This document shows, piece after piece, positions 9,098 through 19,221 of a DNA stretch of 64,000 nt. The notes under the pieces are model-generated. The model saw only the letters and a list, made by a program, of their open reading frames with translations, was not told the origin of the DNA and did no database searches. Both the position numbers and the translations under genes were made by a program. Positions within the stretch are counted from its first letter, which is position 1, and the number at the start of each line of letters is the position of its first letter. This DNA is from Diplonema papillatum (Eukaryota; Euglenozoa; Diplonemea; Diplonemida; Diplonemidae): the NCBI GenBank assembly GCA_030068145.1, contig JAPJBO010000697.1:60062-124061 (forward strand). The letters run 5' to 3'.

Positions 9098-10097
9098 CAG
9101 GGTTTAAGTTAGGGCCGGTTTTCCGGTTTCCAAAACCGGCTTTCGGCTAAACCCGGTTTTCAGGGTTTAAGTTAGGGCCGGTTTTCCGGTTTCCAAAACC
9201 GGCTTTCGGCTAAACCCGGTTTTGGAAAAAAAAAAAAAAAAAGTGGAATTCGCCCCAGCCCGGAACCGGCTTGTTCACTACTACACTGCACTGCTGCAGT
9301 GCACTACTATTCTGCACTGCACTGCACTACATACCAGGGTGGGGGATTCACAAAGTCATCCTCCGGGAAACTGCAAATCGCTTGGCGTATCCGCATACCG
9401 CACGCCTCCTCACAATACCACTCGCAATACCTCTCACAACTGCTGGTGCTGAGCGTCTTTTCTCCAAGCTTCGCCTTGTGAAGGACCGACTCAGCAGCAG
9501 GCTGAATGATACGAGCCTTCAGGGGTACATGACCGTATCCACCGAAGGAAGCATCACCGCGGATGGCATTCCAAATGACGTTCTTTCCTCGTACGTAGAG
9601 ACCTTTACTTCTGGGGAAAGAAAGCTTGCATATACGTCTCTCGAAGACCTCAAAGCTGCCCAAGAACACGCCATGACCCTGAGAAAGAGTTGTGAAAAGA
9701 GCTGGTGGATCTGATGACCAGCGGTATTGCTACACGTAAACAAAGATTCCGAAGCCATCGTCTACCTCCCTGTTTGGGTCTCTGCTGTTTCCTCCCCTGA
9801 CTTGCAGTTTACTTGTTGCACCTGTAGGCTTCTCCCGTTCTCTGTTTTGCAACTGAGCGGGCACGCTTGGGCGCAGCGGCATGGTGTTACCACGTTGCAG
9901 CATCGCTGGTGAAATGGCGGGTACATGTGTAGGGCAAGGAGGCGCGGCCGAAGGCCGATGCCGCCGCAGGCCGGAAACGTGGCCCCGGGGATGCGAATGA
10001 GGGCCGGGAACGCGTCCGAACCGCAGTGCAGCGCTGACAGGCAAAAACCGGGAAAACCGGGAATAGAGCTAAAAAGAAAATCCTAACTTAACCCCTG
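9098..10097 (+). mobile_element. hAT DNA transposon with TIRs
   Basis: The left end is CAGGGTTTAAGTTAGG. The right end, on the other strand, is CAGGGGTTAAGTTAGG, a hAT-style terminus. The first 63 bp are duplicated in tandem (9098-9160 and 9161-9223). Both arms carry GGTTTTCCGG/CCGGGAAAACCGGG words. Inside is the C-terminal part of a hAT transposase (9271-9714). No 8-bp target duplication matches, so the insertion is old or an end is altered. It sits in the right edge of the GGGAACATTT repeat. Confidence 0.75.
9271..9714 (+). pseudogene. hAT transposase, C-terminal dimerisation domain
   Basis: The open stretch contains IPLTTAGAERLFSKLRLVKD followed by RLSSRLNDTSLQGYMTVS, the classic hAT C-terminal dimerisation signature (P-x-S/T-x-x-x-x-E-R-x-F-S). 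About 75 residues follow before the stop TGA at 9712. The N-terminal BED finger and the D-D-E catalytic part are absent and the frame has no ATG at its start, so it is a truncated gene. The first part is translated from CACTGCACTGC repeats and is not protein. Confidence 0.8.
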
Positions 10098-10556
10098 GAA
10101 GAGAAGACAAAAAAAAAAAAAAGTAAAAAACAACAGTTTGCCAAACCATCAGGACCACCAGAAAAAGAAAAATCTTTCACTCTAAAAAAAAGAGAAAAAA
10201 GCGAATTCAAGCAAGCACTCGCAGGCAAGAGAAAGCCTACAGGGTAGGTGGGCCAATCTGATACTTGCTGGCGTTGGGGGGAGGGAGGAAAACCAAAAAT
10301 AATAGTAACCAAACCGAAACGCGAACATTCACTCTGGAAGCGGGACCTAACATTTTTTCCCCCGAACGGTGGAGAACTTGAAACAACAATTTCGCCCGAC
10401 AGTCACTCCAAAACCCCTAAGCCTCAACACTCAACCGGAGACTTAAAAATGCCGGCTTCTTAAAAAAGAAAGTCGAACTGCAGGGCAGCGTATCCGCTCC
10501 TTTGTTGATCGTCGAACCTTTAGAGAAAAATTAACAACAACAGTCTAGAAAAAGGA

Positions 10557-10673
10557 CTCTAACCCAAACAATTTTCCGCTGGTAGCGACAACCTGCCTAA
10601 ATAAATCAACTGCCTTCGGGTGGACAAGTTTGACACTTGCTGTCGTTGCCCGGGGGGGGGGGGGGGGGGGGGG
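10557..10673 (+). repeat. SINE-like repeat followed by G22
   Basis: A diverged copy of the CCCAAACAAC...CTGCCTTCGGG...TTGTCGTTG repeat runs into an uninterrupted run of 22 G (10652-10673). G-runs of varying length recur at the same end of this family. Just upstream, 10405-10466 holds a diverged copy of the common tail. Confidence 0.65.
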
Positions 10674-10814
10674 AACAAAAAAGAAGGAGGGATTTTTTTT
10701 TTTCCTTTATATTATTTCCATTTGGTTTCGGCATCAAAAGGACCTTCTAAGACGCTTAGAGTGAGGGACGACAACCCAATAAAGTGAAAAGTATGAGAAA
10801 GAGGGAAAAAGAAA

Positions 10815-10945
10815 TAAATAGCCGAAGGGCGCCCATCATCTTGGACCCAAACAAAGCTCAGGACGGGTTGACTCTGCCTGAAGGAATCAACCACCCCCGG
10901 GTGGGCTAGTCTGACACAAGTTGTCAACAGGAAAAAAAAAAAAAA
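10815..10945 (+). repeat. SINE-like repeat with longer 5' part
   Basis: Carries AAATAAATAGCCGAAGGGCG and CCCATCATCTTGGACCCAA, then the family core (CTGCCTGAAGGAATCAACCA, GGGTGGGCTAGTCTGACACA) and an A-tract after TTGTCAACAGG. The same extended form is at 13842. Confidence 0.65.
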
Positions 10946-10989
10946 AAAAAAAAGAAAGAAGCAGAGTTTCATGTCAAACTGGTGCTCTA

Positions 10990-11690
10990 GCAACCTCTGC
11001 TCTCAGGTTTTCTTGTTTAAGCCGGTCCGTCCTCACCCTCTGATAGGCTGCGATTCAGCGTGATGTCTTGAAGTTAAGGGACAGGATATTTGTCTGCATT
11101 AGTCACCAGGTGACCATCTCTTCGGTCGTACCGTGTCGTGCTTCAGGCGCTTGCGCTCGTTCGAATCATCTTACATACAACACGAGGAATGTGTGGTTAC
11201 GCTGGGCACATCATGTTTCGATACCACGACTAGCTCTGCCGATAGCGGTTTGTGGGTTCAAACCCGGTTCCCATGTTTTCATCCATGTACTCTTGCGACT
11301 CTCTTGTTAAGCTATCATCACGTCCTGACCAGGGACGCATTGATGCTGGTCTGCGTGGTGAATCGTGCCTGGGGTTTACGTGCGACCGATTATGCCATCT
11401 GGACCCTATCCGTGTGCCGTTTACGCGCGGCGCTGGACACTTCTTCCTCGCTGGTACCATGATAGGCGGCGTGATCAAGGGATGCGGGTGGGCACGGCTT
11501 TGCTGAAAACACTGCTCAAGCAATCATATCCATCCTCATCATACCAGAGCTCTTCTTTGGTGTGCGCTCGGGAATGTGATTGCATACTTTCCCAAACGAT
11601 TTCAACCGCCCGGCAACAAGGTGTTCCTTGTTGTCAGCTCAGCTTGTTAAGGGGTGGAAAAAAGAAGAGTAAAAGCGAACCCATTTTTTT
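10990..11690. other. No feature recognised
   Basis: Mixed-composition sequence with short overlapping frames on both strands and no conserved domain. A GGGTTCAAACCC block near 11251 looks like a tRNA T-loop, but no cloverleaf fits. Confidence 0.4.
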
Positions 11691-11699
11691 TCAAATTTA

Positions 11700-11775
11700 A
11701 AGCCTCCAAAAACCAGGGGATTAGCTTCTACATCCACATTTGGACTGTCAGTCCAATTCGGAAAAGCCGGGGGGG
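11700..11775 (+). repeat. Dispersed repeat shared with 27470
   Basis: GGGGATTAGCTTCTACATCC and ACATTTGGACTGTCAGTCCA, followed by GGAAAAGCCGG and a G-run, recur nearly unchanged at 27470-27545. Boundaries are not clear. Confidence 0.6.
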
Positions 11776-12029
11776 AAAACGGGATCGCATCCCAATCGAC
11801 ATCGGTGAGGTCCATGTCCTCACGTGATGGTACAGCCGGCATTTTTTGTTTGTGCGTATGTGCTATCACCTGTATGGTAATTTCCACAGTACGCTGCCAA
11901 TCGTCACTTGTTGATAATGACAACCGCTTTCGTCTCCTCCGCGGGCCACTCAACCGCGGCCACGTCCTTCCACTTCACAGTAGAAAGATCAATGTCGTCA
12001 CGATGTACGGCGGGAATTTTCACTTACGT

Positions 12030-12140
12030 CCCTTTTTGTTTGTGCACACTTCCTTCAAACCTGTTTGTTCATCTAACGGGAGTGAGGATAGTACGCTGCC
12101 ATCGATCTGTTTTTGTTCTTGACAAATTGCATTTGTTAGC
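12030..12140 (-). repeat. Dispersed ~110-bp repeat
   Basis: Contains AACAAATGCAATTTGTCAAG and CGATGGCAGCGTACT (reverse strand), then CACTCCCGTTAGATGAACA. Forward copies are at 49418-49525 and 59216-59335. The core AATGCAATTTGTCAAGAACA is partly palindromic. This is one of the few families here present in both orientations. Confidence 0.65.
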
Positions 12141-12149
12141 AGGGATTAT

Positions 12150-12240
12150 CCTGTATGGTTAAAAAAAAATTTTTTCACCAAAAAAAAAAAAAAAGATTCT
12201 GAAAACAGGTCAGTGAAAAAAGATTTTTTAACCATGAGGA
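12150..12240. mobile_element. Small foldback repeat, 91 bp
   Basis: The left end CCTGTATGGTTAAAAAAAAA and the right end (reverse) TCCTCATGGTTAAAAAATC are inverted around an A15 tract. Only one copy was seen. Confidence 0.4.
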
Positions 12241-12554
12241 TTTCTGGTGAAAACTTTTTGGCAAGGGACCCAGGCTACAGGCTCAGATCCTGGAGTCGTA
12301 GTTGCTGTTTTGTGTGTACACAGCCTGCCAGCGATGTGGTCCAGAAATATCTATGGGGCATGAGGGGCGTTGGGATTAGCGTGTTGGGGGGCGCCTGTCG
12401 TGAGCAGCTTCGCCCTGCCTCGATTCGTTGAAAGGCGTTGAGGCCATCATGCCGTAGTGCCCACTGGGACTGACAAGTGAAGGCTACAACAAAGTGGAGA
12501 AGCAGCAGCCAGATTGTGTTTTCCATCACCCAGTAATCAGTCACTGGAGGATCG

Positions 12555-12780
12555 TTTGCTATGCTGCTGCTACGTGGTATCACATACCACTGCATGCTGC
12601 TGCTACGTGCTGCTACACCGTGTGCTGCTACGCCCTGCTACTGCTAGTGATGCACCGCTGCATGCTGTACTGCTAGTACGTGCTGCTGGTGTATGCATCT
12701 ACTACGTGTAGAGGATGGTAGCATGTATCCTACGTGCTGATGCACCGCTGCATGCTGTACTGCTAGTACGTGCTGCTAAT
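12555..12780. repeat. TGCTGCTAC-rich segment with a 45-bp duplication
   Basis: CTGCTGCTACGTG words dominate. The block starting TGATGCACCGCTGCATGCTG occurs at 12649 and again at 12739. The following 12780-12860 forms an imperfect stem (GGTCCCTTCTGAGAGGCC against GGCCACTTCTCAGGGGACC). Confidence 0.6.
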
Positions 12781-13119
12781 GGCCATAATGGTCCCTTCTG
12801 AGAGGCCACCAAGGGGTACCCCCCCACGGCCACTTCTCAGGGGACCATATCCTGAAGCTCACAGGCCTGAAAGGATTTTGAAACTAAAAGAGATGTCGCT
12901 CACCGCATTTGGTTTCAGTGGAGCTGCCACTGTGGTCAACACTGTGCTAACGTATGACGCTACTGTGTGGGACACTGCTTGCTTCAGCAATCCATGCTTT
13001 CCCACTCGCAGCGTGGGAAAAAAAGTTTTCTGGCCATATCAAAGATTTTCTAACCGGGGTTTTCAGAATTTCGGGGATTAGAATAACCCCTGTTTGTTAG
13101 CCACAAGAAAAAAAAAAAA

Positions 13120-13300
13120 AATGACACTCCACCATCACCCAAGCCCCCGGCAGAGGTGGCCAACGTGCAATCCGAGGCACTCAGGGCCCAACATTGTCGT
13201 GCCGATACGTCGCGTCGCGCTGTGTTGAGTGAGGACGCAAAACGCCGTTGGCGGTCCAAATTTGGAAAATGTGCCGGAGACCAAGCTAATGCCCTGCAAA
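13120..13300 (+). repeat. Dispersed repeat shared with 27565
   Basis: CACCATCACCCAAGCCCCCG, ATACGTCGCGTCGCGCTGTG and ATGTGCCGGAGACCAAGCTA recur in the same order and strand at 27565-27755. In both cases an A-tract follows (13308-13339; 27759-27787). Confidence 0.7.
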
Positions 13301-13303
13301 AAA

Positions 13304-13341
<38 letters not shown>

Positions 13342-13359
13342 TCGAAAGACACCAATCTG

Positions 13360-13445
13360 TACGTCCCACGGGATCGTCGGAAACACAAAAAAGAAAACGT
13401 TAAATCCGCACGTCCCGTGGGATCGGCGGAAGCACAAAAATAAGG
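13360..13445 (+). repeat. Two copies of a GGAAACACAAAAA repeat
   Basis: CGTCCCACGGGATCGTCGGA then AACACAAAAAA occurs twice, about 43 bp apart. Related single copies are at 18355, 34025, 48450-48535 and 58805, always on the + strand. Confidence 0.55.
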
Positions 13446-13841
13446 AATACTTCAAAGAAAGCAAACATCTACGCGATTCTTTCCTCGTTCACACGTGTGT
13501 TTTTTCGTCTTCTTTTTCCTTCTGAACTAATTTTCTTCAAGGGCACTTTCTTAAACGCTACCCACGCGTCCCAGGCTTAAAAATACCACGCACCGGAGAT
13601 GGCCGACGTCATAACAATTCGTGGGCCCCTCCGATCAGTACCCTGGCTTGATCCAGTAGCTAGTACCCTGGCTTGATCCAGTAGGTAGCACCCTGGCTTG
13701 ATCAGTACCCTGGCCTGATTTGTAGGAAATGTGTGTTCAGCAAAAAAGAAGAGACCCCCTCGTTTCTCCGGTCTTCTGCCCTCTTCTTTCGAAAAAAAAA
13801 TATTGGAGCGACGGTAACACAAAAAAAGAGAGCGAAAGAGA

Positions 13842-14340
13842 AAATAAATAGCCGAAGGGCGCCCATCATCTTGGACCCAAGCAATCTCTGGACGGAGCAG
13901 ACCCTGCCTGAAAGGAACCAACCACCCCGGGTGGGCTAGTCTGACACAGAGTTGTCAGCAGGGGGTTATGCACTGCAGCGGTTGGGTGAGGTACCTCACC
14001 CAAAAAAAAATTTTTTTTAGGAAATCGGGTGGGAGGTTGGGTTGATTTACACTACCTCGGATTGGGTTGGGCAGCGTTTTGGTGTCTGTATTCTGGGTTG
14101 GCAGGGGCGGGCTAGGTGTCTTCTGAAGGAGAAAGCTGGCTGCAGAAGGCCTGCCTTCAGCCAGGACACCAGATTCTGAGGCTCAATGTACCGTACCGTC
14201 TCCCATACTATAATACAGGGGGGGTCCGGGGGGCCAGAGAAAACGGGCTTGGTGTCTATTCTGAAGGAGAAAACGGGCTGCATAAGGTCCTGGTTGTGAC
14301 AGTGGTTGTCAGCAGAAAAAAAAAAAAAAAAAAAAAAGAC
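13842..14340 (+). repeat. SINE-like repeat interrupted by a hAT MITE
   Basis: The left part (AAATAAATAGCCGAAGGGCG to CTGACACAGAGTTGTCAG) and the right part (GTTGTCAGCAG followed by an A-tract) belong to one SINE-like copy. It is opened by the MITE at 13959-14304, with GTTGTCAG duplicated on both sides. Confidence 0.75.
13959..14304. mobile_element. hAT MITE (CAGGGGGTTATGCA), copy 1
   Basis: Starts CAGGGGGTTATGCACTGCAG. The inverted right end reads CAGGACCTTATGCAGCC, followed here by 12 extra bases before the duplicated GTTGTCAG (13951-13958 and 14305-14312). The 8-bp duplication fits hAT. The interior has GAAGGAGAAAACGGGCT once or twice, whereas copy 2 at 31630 has it expanded. Confidence 0.8.
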
Positions 14341-14481
14341 TTGTTTGTTGATGCCAGCACCGCACAGCACACGAAAGAAAGCTTTCTCATCCCCGACAAT
14401 CCTCAGGCAGTCAGTGTTCTGCCAGACCATTAGACCAAAAAAAGATTGCTCCCCCCCTCCCTAGGATTCTGCCCAAGCACC

Positions 14482-14661
14482 ACACGGCGAAGTCCAGCCT
14501 CAGAAGCTGGAGTGAAAGCTGGAGTTAAAAAAAGTGGGTGTCACACCCGCTTTTCGGGTGTGGATCTCCACGCGTTTTGATTGTAGCGCACCATCTTTTC
14601 AGGTGTGACTCGGGCACATCCTCTTTAACTCCAGCTTCTGAGGCTGGACCTCACCGTGTAG
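14482..14661. mobile_element. CTACACGG-type MITE, full copy
   Basis: ACACGGCGAAGTCCAGCCTC at the left pairs with GAGGCTGGACCTCACCGTGT at the right. CAGAAGCTGGAGT and ACTCCAGCTTCTG extend the inverted repeat, and GGGTGTCACACCC forms an inner stem. Other copies: 3028, 16320-16399, 32573-32701 and fragments at 34780, 48846 and 60988. Confidence 0.8.
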
Positions 14662-14916
14662 TTACAACACGGTCAGGTACAACACGGTCAATCAGGCAGG
14701 GGCGGGCCGGGTTGATAACACAATCCAGTCCGTAATTAATCAATTTTTAATTCGTGAAGCCAAGTTCGTGAAAGAAATAATTAGTTCCTTCACGAAACAG
14801 AAATTCGCAAAATTCAGCTTCATGATTTACAGGGCCCGTTCCCCCAACCTCTTTGCGCTAGCAGGGTGTCAGGGCAGCAGACTCCAGAAAGAAGAAGAAA
14901 AAGAAAAAAGAAAAAG

Positions 14917-15070
14917 GCCGCTCCTGGTCCAGGAACGTGACGGTCAACCGCACAGTTTGCAAAGCTTGAGTCGGAGGCAGCACAGTGCTACAACCCCGTC
15001 CGCTCTGCCCTGCGGCTGACCGTCTCGACGAGCGCGAGCGCCAAGCCCCAAGGTGCGCCACGCCTTGATT
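14917..15070 (+). repeat. Dispersed repeat L (GCCGCTCCTGG...), copy 1
   Basis: About 155-200 bp running from GCCGCTCCTGGTCCAGGAAC through GCTTGAGTCGGAGGCAGCAC and GACCGTCTCGACGAGC to GGTGCGCCACGCCTTGAT. An AAGAAGAAAAAG tract always precedes it. Copies: 31466, 51771, 57026 and a diverged one at 60571, all + strand. The constant A-rich 5' edge and fixed ends suggest a retroposon. I could not match a tRNA or 5S head. Confidence 0.7.
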
Positions 15071-15079
15071 CTTCCCTGG

Positions 15080-15750
15080 TACCTGTGGTCAGGCAGCAGA
15101 CTCCAGCAAAAATAAATAAACAAATGTCAGAAGCGCCCGCCTGAAAAAAACAATTATTTCCTTCGCGAAATAACTCTTCACAAAATATATTTCCACAAGA
15201 TATTTACTTGATTAATTACGGACTTGGAGTGTATGTTAATCGCTTGAAACTTCCATAACAAGTGGGTAGTGTATACCCTGTGGGTGCAAGGGGCACCCGC
15301 TCCGAAAGCAACCCAACCAACAACACACTTTGAGAGCCAATCAATAAATATTGCCGGCTCGTGCGAGGGGTAGCCGTACCACTTTTCGACGCCGAAAGGT
15401 GACAGACCGCAGCTTTTAGATGGGAATTGGAGCACCACCTAACCCGGGATTGGCGGGTGGCACACCCGGATTCCACACTGGATTTACGGGTTGTAACACA
15501 CGGGATTTGCGGGTGTTCCCACACCCGACGCTTGACCGCACAGTTGACGGACCCGACATTCCCCACCCAGTGCTGGAGCACACCGTGTGGATAGGGGCGC
15601 TTTCCGGGTGGGGGATGCCGGTTTAACCTATCCGTTAAAATTCCTGCTTGCTACATGTTAGTTGTAGCACCCCACCCGTATTGCAATACGATCTAGTTAC
15701 GGATATTCAACCATGTGCAAACCATAAGCAGCACCAGAAATTCACGAAAA
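15080..15750. other. No gene; GGGTG/CACCC-rich repeat
   Basis: Between 15420 and 15620 the words GGATTTGCGGGTG and CACACCCGG recur irregularly, resembling a short-word transposon arm. I cannot place termini. The rest holds nothing I recognise. Confidence 0.35.
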
Positions 15751-15752
15751 GA

Positions 15753-15975
15753 GACAGTCATACGGCACCATAAAGGAGGGCCTACCGTAAGTAAGGTATG
15801 TGGATAGTGGCCGAAACCACCAATGAACGACAACCAAGGTACCCACCGATCCTCTTACCTCGTGTAACCACCACTCTTTCGACACTCAGAGCATAAAGGA
15901 TATCTTCCCATAACGACGAAGGTCACCCGGAGACTTTAAAACCCTGGGGTTTCTAGCGGACTTCCACTCTAAAAT
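15753..15975 (+). repeat. SINE-like repeat A with common tail
   Basis: A ~220-bp body (ACGGCACCATAAAGGAGGGC, CTACCGTAAGTAAGGTATGT, GGTACCCACCGATCCTCTTA) ends in the tail GGTCACCCGGAGACTTTAAA...CTCTAAAA. Full copies: 21265-21492 and 48537-48755. 5'-truncated copies: 20938-21085, 33888-33985 and 44954-45090. 5' truncation and constant strand favour retroposition. Confidence 0.7.
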
Positions 15976-16319
15976 ACCTCGGGAGTTTCAAGCAAACTGT
16001 CACCTTTTCGAAACCCGGACATAATTCCACCCCCAAGCGGTGCGGTGTTGAACACATCACCATTCAAACGCACGTTCTCGCACCCTGCCCCACTTCTTGA
16101 TGCGCAACTGTTTCAAATTATTGCACCCTCTTGAGCAGCAACCACGGCCGTGCCACCTCTGGGAGAGGTGGTCCTTCCCCGATTTAACAACGGGGATCGC
16201 GCCTGCGTCGTCGTGTGCTCTGTGCGTAGCGAAAACGCGTGGCACTTCACGTGCGAAGAGCTGACCGCGAAGCCAGTGGCACAGATTGTGTCGCCTACAG
16301 AGTATCCTATTTTGCAACT

Positions 16320-16400
16320 CTACTTCTGAGGCTGGAGCTTTCTGGTTGTGGCTCGGCATGCCCTCTCTAGCTCCAGCTTCTGAGGCTGGACCTCACCGTG
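16320..16400. mobile_element. CTACACGG-type MITE, partial
   Basis: The right part GCTCCAGCTTCTGAGGCTGG, then ACCTCACCGTGTA is preserved. The left part has CTTCTGAGGCTGGAGC instead of the usual terminus. 15976-16319 upstream has nothing recognisable. Confidence 0.6.
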
Positions 16401-16429
16401 TACACACGCGGGCGCTTTTCTCTGTCGTT

Positions 16430-16507
16430 TGTAGAGCGTAGGAAGTGCACCGCTACACTCCGCACCTCGTAGAGCGTAGAAAGTGCACCGCTACACTCCG
16501 CACCTCC
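16430..16507. repeat. Two copies of a 40-bp direct repeat
   Basis: GTAGAGCGTAGGAAGTGCAC then CGCTACACTCCGCACCTC is repeated with one change 40 bp downstream. 16508-16945 after it shows no gene that I can support. Confidence 0.8.
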
Positions 16508-16948
16508 GCTAGACTTGCAGTTTTTGGGTACGAAGCTGGCCTGCGGCCGTTCCGGCTAAAAGACCCGCTTGGCACGCCCTAAGGTTGGAACGCGGGGGAG
16601 TACAGCAGCCGCGGTTGCTGCAAACCCTTTGCAAGCAACCGCCTTCTCGTCAGAAAACCAACCGTTTCGGCTGGCACCATTCGTCTTCTTAACCATGGTT
16701 GCGAAGACGAATGCGAGCATAGACACAAAGATGTCTCAAAGCATCTGCAGAATAACACGAAAAGCCTCCAGGCAAAAACTCCGTTTCCACAGTTCTTCCG
16801 GCGAGCTGCAATGGGAATTGCAGAAGCATGAGACTCGGCGGCGTGTCTGGGTGGTTGATCAGAATTCCCAACCTGAAAATGACACGGGGTAAATCCAAGT
16901 GTGAAAACGATCAACCGGCACGCGCAAACGAAGCGCCTGTCTTTTCTG

Positions 16949-17203
16949 TATGCGCACATGCTTTGTAGGAAATGCTTGAGGAGGCTGCCAGTTGTGAAAT
17001 CTTTGATGACTTCCCACTATCACAACAGTATTCCAATCATCGAAAAAGGAGGTAAATGTGCTGTAGCCCGCACGAAACACAAGTAACTCTGGGTTTAGTG
17101 GCGGGCGTACGCGTTCAACAACAAAAGACCCACTTGGTATTTGTTGTTGTGTTCTCCCTCCAGCCTCGTTCGAAGTAAGCACAAGGCAACCCCTCGAGTA
17201 TTT
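16949..17203 (+). mobile_element. CTYGA MITE, subfamily 2
   Basis: The left end CATGCTTTGTAGGAAATGCT, then TGAGGAGGCTGCC is partly inverted relative to the right end GGCAACCCCTCGAGTATTT. Other copies: 22543-22700 (reverse), 28869-29084, partial 29686-29790. The ends align with the CTCGACG MITE at 35062 (AAATGCTCGACGATGCTGCC), so both are one superfamily. Confidence 0.65.
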
Positions 17204-17810
17204 CTGCTTTTATTTCGAGAAGAAAAGGCTCTGTACACCTCGGCCAAAACCCCATCCCATGCCAATGACCCAACGTAGGGCGTATCCGAAACTGCACACA
17301 TTCTCTGTCGCTTTACGCGCGGAAGAAATAGCAAGAATGTTTGAGCCATTTCACCCACCCGCTGCCCGATTGAACGTCATCGAGCCTTGTAGCTTGGGTC
17401 AGCACGCAATCTGTGGCGATAGTCCTTGTAGAACGTTATCAAGAGTAGTATAGCGTAAACGAGCGAAAAGTCGAGCGTAATCCAGTGTCATCGCCGCGTA
17501 ATCGTTTTCGTTAGAATGCAAAAAGAATCTGTGTCGATAATCTGCATCGTCGCGTAATCGAGCTCAGGGTCGCTCTCAGGGGGGGTAGGTGAATTGGCTC
17601 AAAGAATTTGATCGGTGACCTTTTTTTCTCCGGTCTTGTGTATCGCAGGCGGCTGTGTCCGTGTGTGCTCATTCCACGTCTCCCCAAAACCAAAAGACAA
17701 GCGTGTTTTCCGCTGCTACCGAAGAGTGTAGTATGGATTAGGTCCGGTCATCGGCGCTCCCTGTCTAGAGGCAGACTTTCAATCAGGCGGACGTCCACAG
17801 CGTGAGCATC
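17204..17810. other. No feature recognised
   Basis: The sequence has short frames on both strands without recognisable domains. GCGTAATCG words repeat weakly between 17450 and 17570. Confidence 0.35.
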
Positions 17811-18175
17811 AAAAGCCAGCGCTGCAAACCAGACTGCCGTCAGCAGGAAGACTAACATCAAACCAAAAGCCAGCGTCATTCGTCATGCTAGCATTACGGT
17901 CAGCATTGAAGTCAGCCTCAAAGCCAGCACGAGTCGGAATAGTCTGTCTCCAATCTGACTTTTAAACTCAAACTAACCGTCAACCTCAAAGTTAGCTTAC
18001 TTACAGTGAGCACGAAGACAGACGGAAATCAGCCTTCGCCCTTTCTGTTTTCTGTTTTTTTAAAGCCAGACTAGAAGTAAACCTTGAACGTCAGCCTCAA
18101 AGTCAGACTAGCCGTACAGTTCGCGCTAAAATCAGCAGCAACAGTCCAGCCAGATCAAAGGTCAGCCTCGCAGTG
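17810..18175. repeat. Degenerate GTCAGCCTCAAAGCCAGC minisatellite
   Basis: Irregular copies of GTCAGCCTCAAAG(C/T)CAGC and related words over about 360 bp, too diverged for a firm period. Confidence 0.6.
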
Positions 18176-18294
18176 GCAGCAGCATTCTGCCTGACTCGGA
18201 CCGGTTTCAGCGGGAAAACACACCTCTGGGGTCTCCGCACACCTTTCTGACGAACCGCAGCGGAAGGGTGCTGCGCTGGGTGCTCCTCACGCTT

Positions 18295-18460
18295 TCAACA
18301 AAAAAGAAAAAAAAAAAAAAACAAAAACAAAAACAAAAACAAAAAAAGTTGTGCTTCGGGATCGACGGTAACACAAAAAACAGAATAAAGACGCTCTAAA
18401 AAGGTCACGGAGACTTTAAAACCCCGGAGTTTCAAGCGAACTTTCACTCTAAATAAAAGA
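18295..18460 (+). repeat. CAAAAA tract and common tail
   Basis: An A/CAAAAA tract (18300-18347) leads into a GGATCGACGGTAACACAAAA unit and then the common tail (GGTCACGGAGACTTTAAAAC, AAGCGAACTTTCACTCTAAA) at 18405-18455. Confidence 0.65.
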
Positions 18461-18524
18461 AAAAAACAGAAACGTCCCTCTCCGCAGGGAAACGACCAGG
18501 AATGGGGTGATCCAGCAGCTGAGG

Positions 18525-18848
18525 TGTGAGAGTGCCTACCTTGGTCCCCCATGAGTAGGAAGCTGACATGTATCCCGTAAACGGCACACATGCCTGGCTC
18601 CAGGATTCTCGAAGCGGGTCACAGGCCCACCTGCCCTACGCGAGGCACGTGTCCAAGTCTCGTGCAGGACTACTGTAGCAGTCTCCATGTTTGCACCTTC
18701 CTCAACTGCTACTTCTTGTTGCGTTAGTGGCTGGTCCAGTTTTGAGGTGTGAGAGTGCCTACCTTGGTCCCCCATGAGTAGGAAGCCGACATGTATTCCG
18801 TAAGCACACATGCCGGGCTTCAGGGTTCTCGAAGCGGGTCACAGGTCC
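18525..18848 (+). repeat. ~100-bp direct repeat, two copies
   Basis: GTGAGAGTGCCTACCTTGGT to GAAGCGGGTCACAGG occurs at 18526-18627 and 18747-18846 with a few differences. The ~120 bp between are unique. Confidence 0.8.
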
Positions 18849-19221
18849 TTGCGTTAGTGGGGAGTCATTTTTGCATGCAAATGAGTTCCACACTACGCCA
18901 GCTTTCCGCTACGTGACTCCAGAAGGGTCTCTTTGGCCGCGCTTTCGTCGTGGGTGCCAACCCTTGTCGGTTGCAACTGTTGTTGAAAGTTACGTTAAGT
19001 TGTTCATAATCCGAAAAGGAATCGGAATCTTCGCTTTCCCGTTTGCGCCGACAGGCACGCCGAGACGCGGAGGACGCGAGTAGCCGGGAAGAGCTACTTT
19101 GCAGAGCTTTTTGCAAAGCTTTGCAAAACTCTGCAGAACTATGGGTCAACACTGATTGTGAAAGGTTGTATGATATTTATAGTGTGGTACTCATTTTGCA
19201 TATGACTCCCCACTAACGCAA
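18849..19221. mobile_element. MITE with TTGCGTTAGTGGGGAGTCAT TIRs
   Basis: The left end TTGCGTTAGTGGGGAGTCAT pairs with ATGACTCCCCACTAACGCAA at the right, a 20-bp perfect inverted repeat around about 330 bp. The interior ends in TTTGCAAAGC words. GACTCCCCACTATCGCAACA near 29740 is a relative. No clear target duplication. Confidence 0.75.

Noticed and set aside
11228-11270. tRNA-like GGGTTCAAACCC box
   Set aside because: The spacing to a possible A box (about 22 bp) is too short and no acceptor stem can be formed.
15780-15800. GTAAGTAAGG in repeat A as a splice donor
   Set aside because: It is constant in all copies of the repeat and no exon lies before it or acceptor after it that I could support.
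18295-18591. Recurring peptide RVKVRLKLRGFKV on the reverse strand, also at 21441, 22147, 44868
   Set aside because: It is the translation of the common DNA tail, not a conserved protein.
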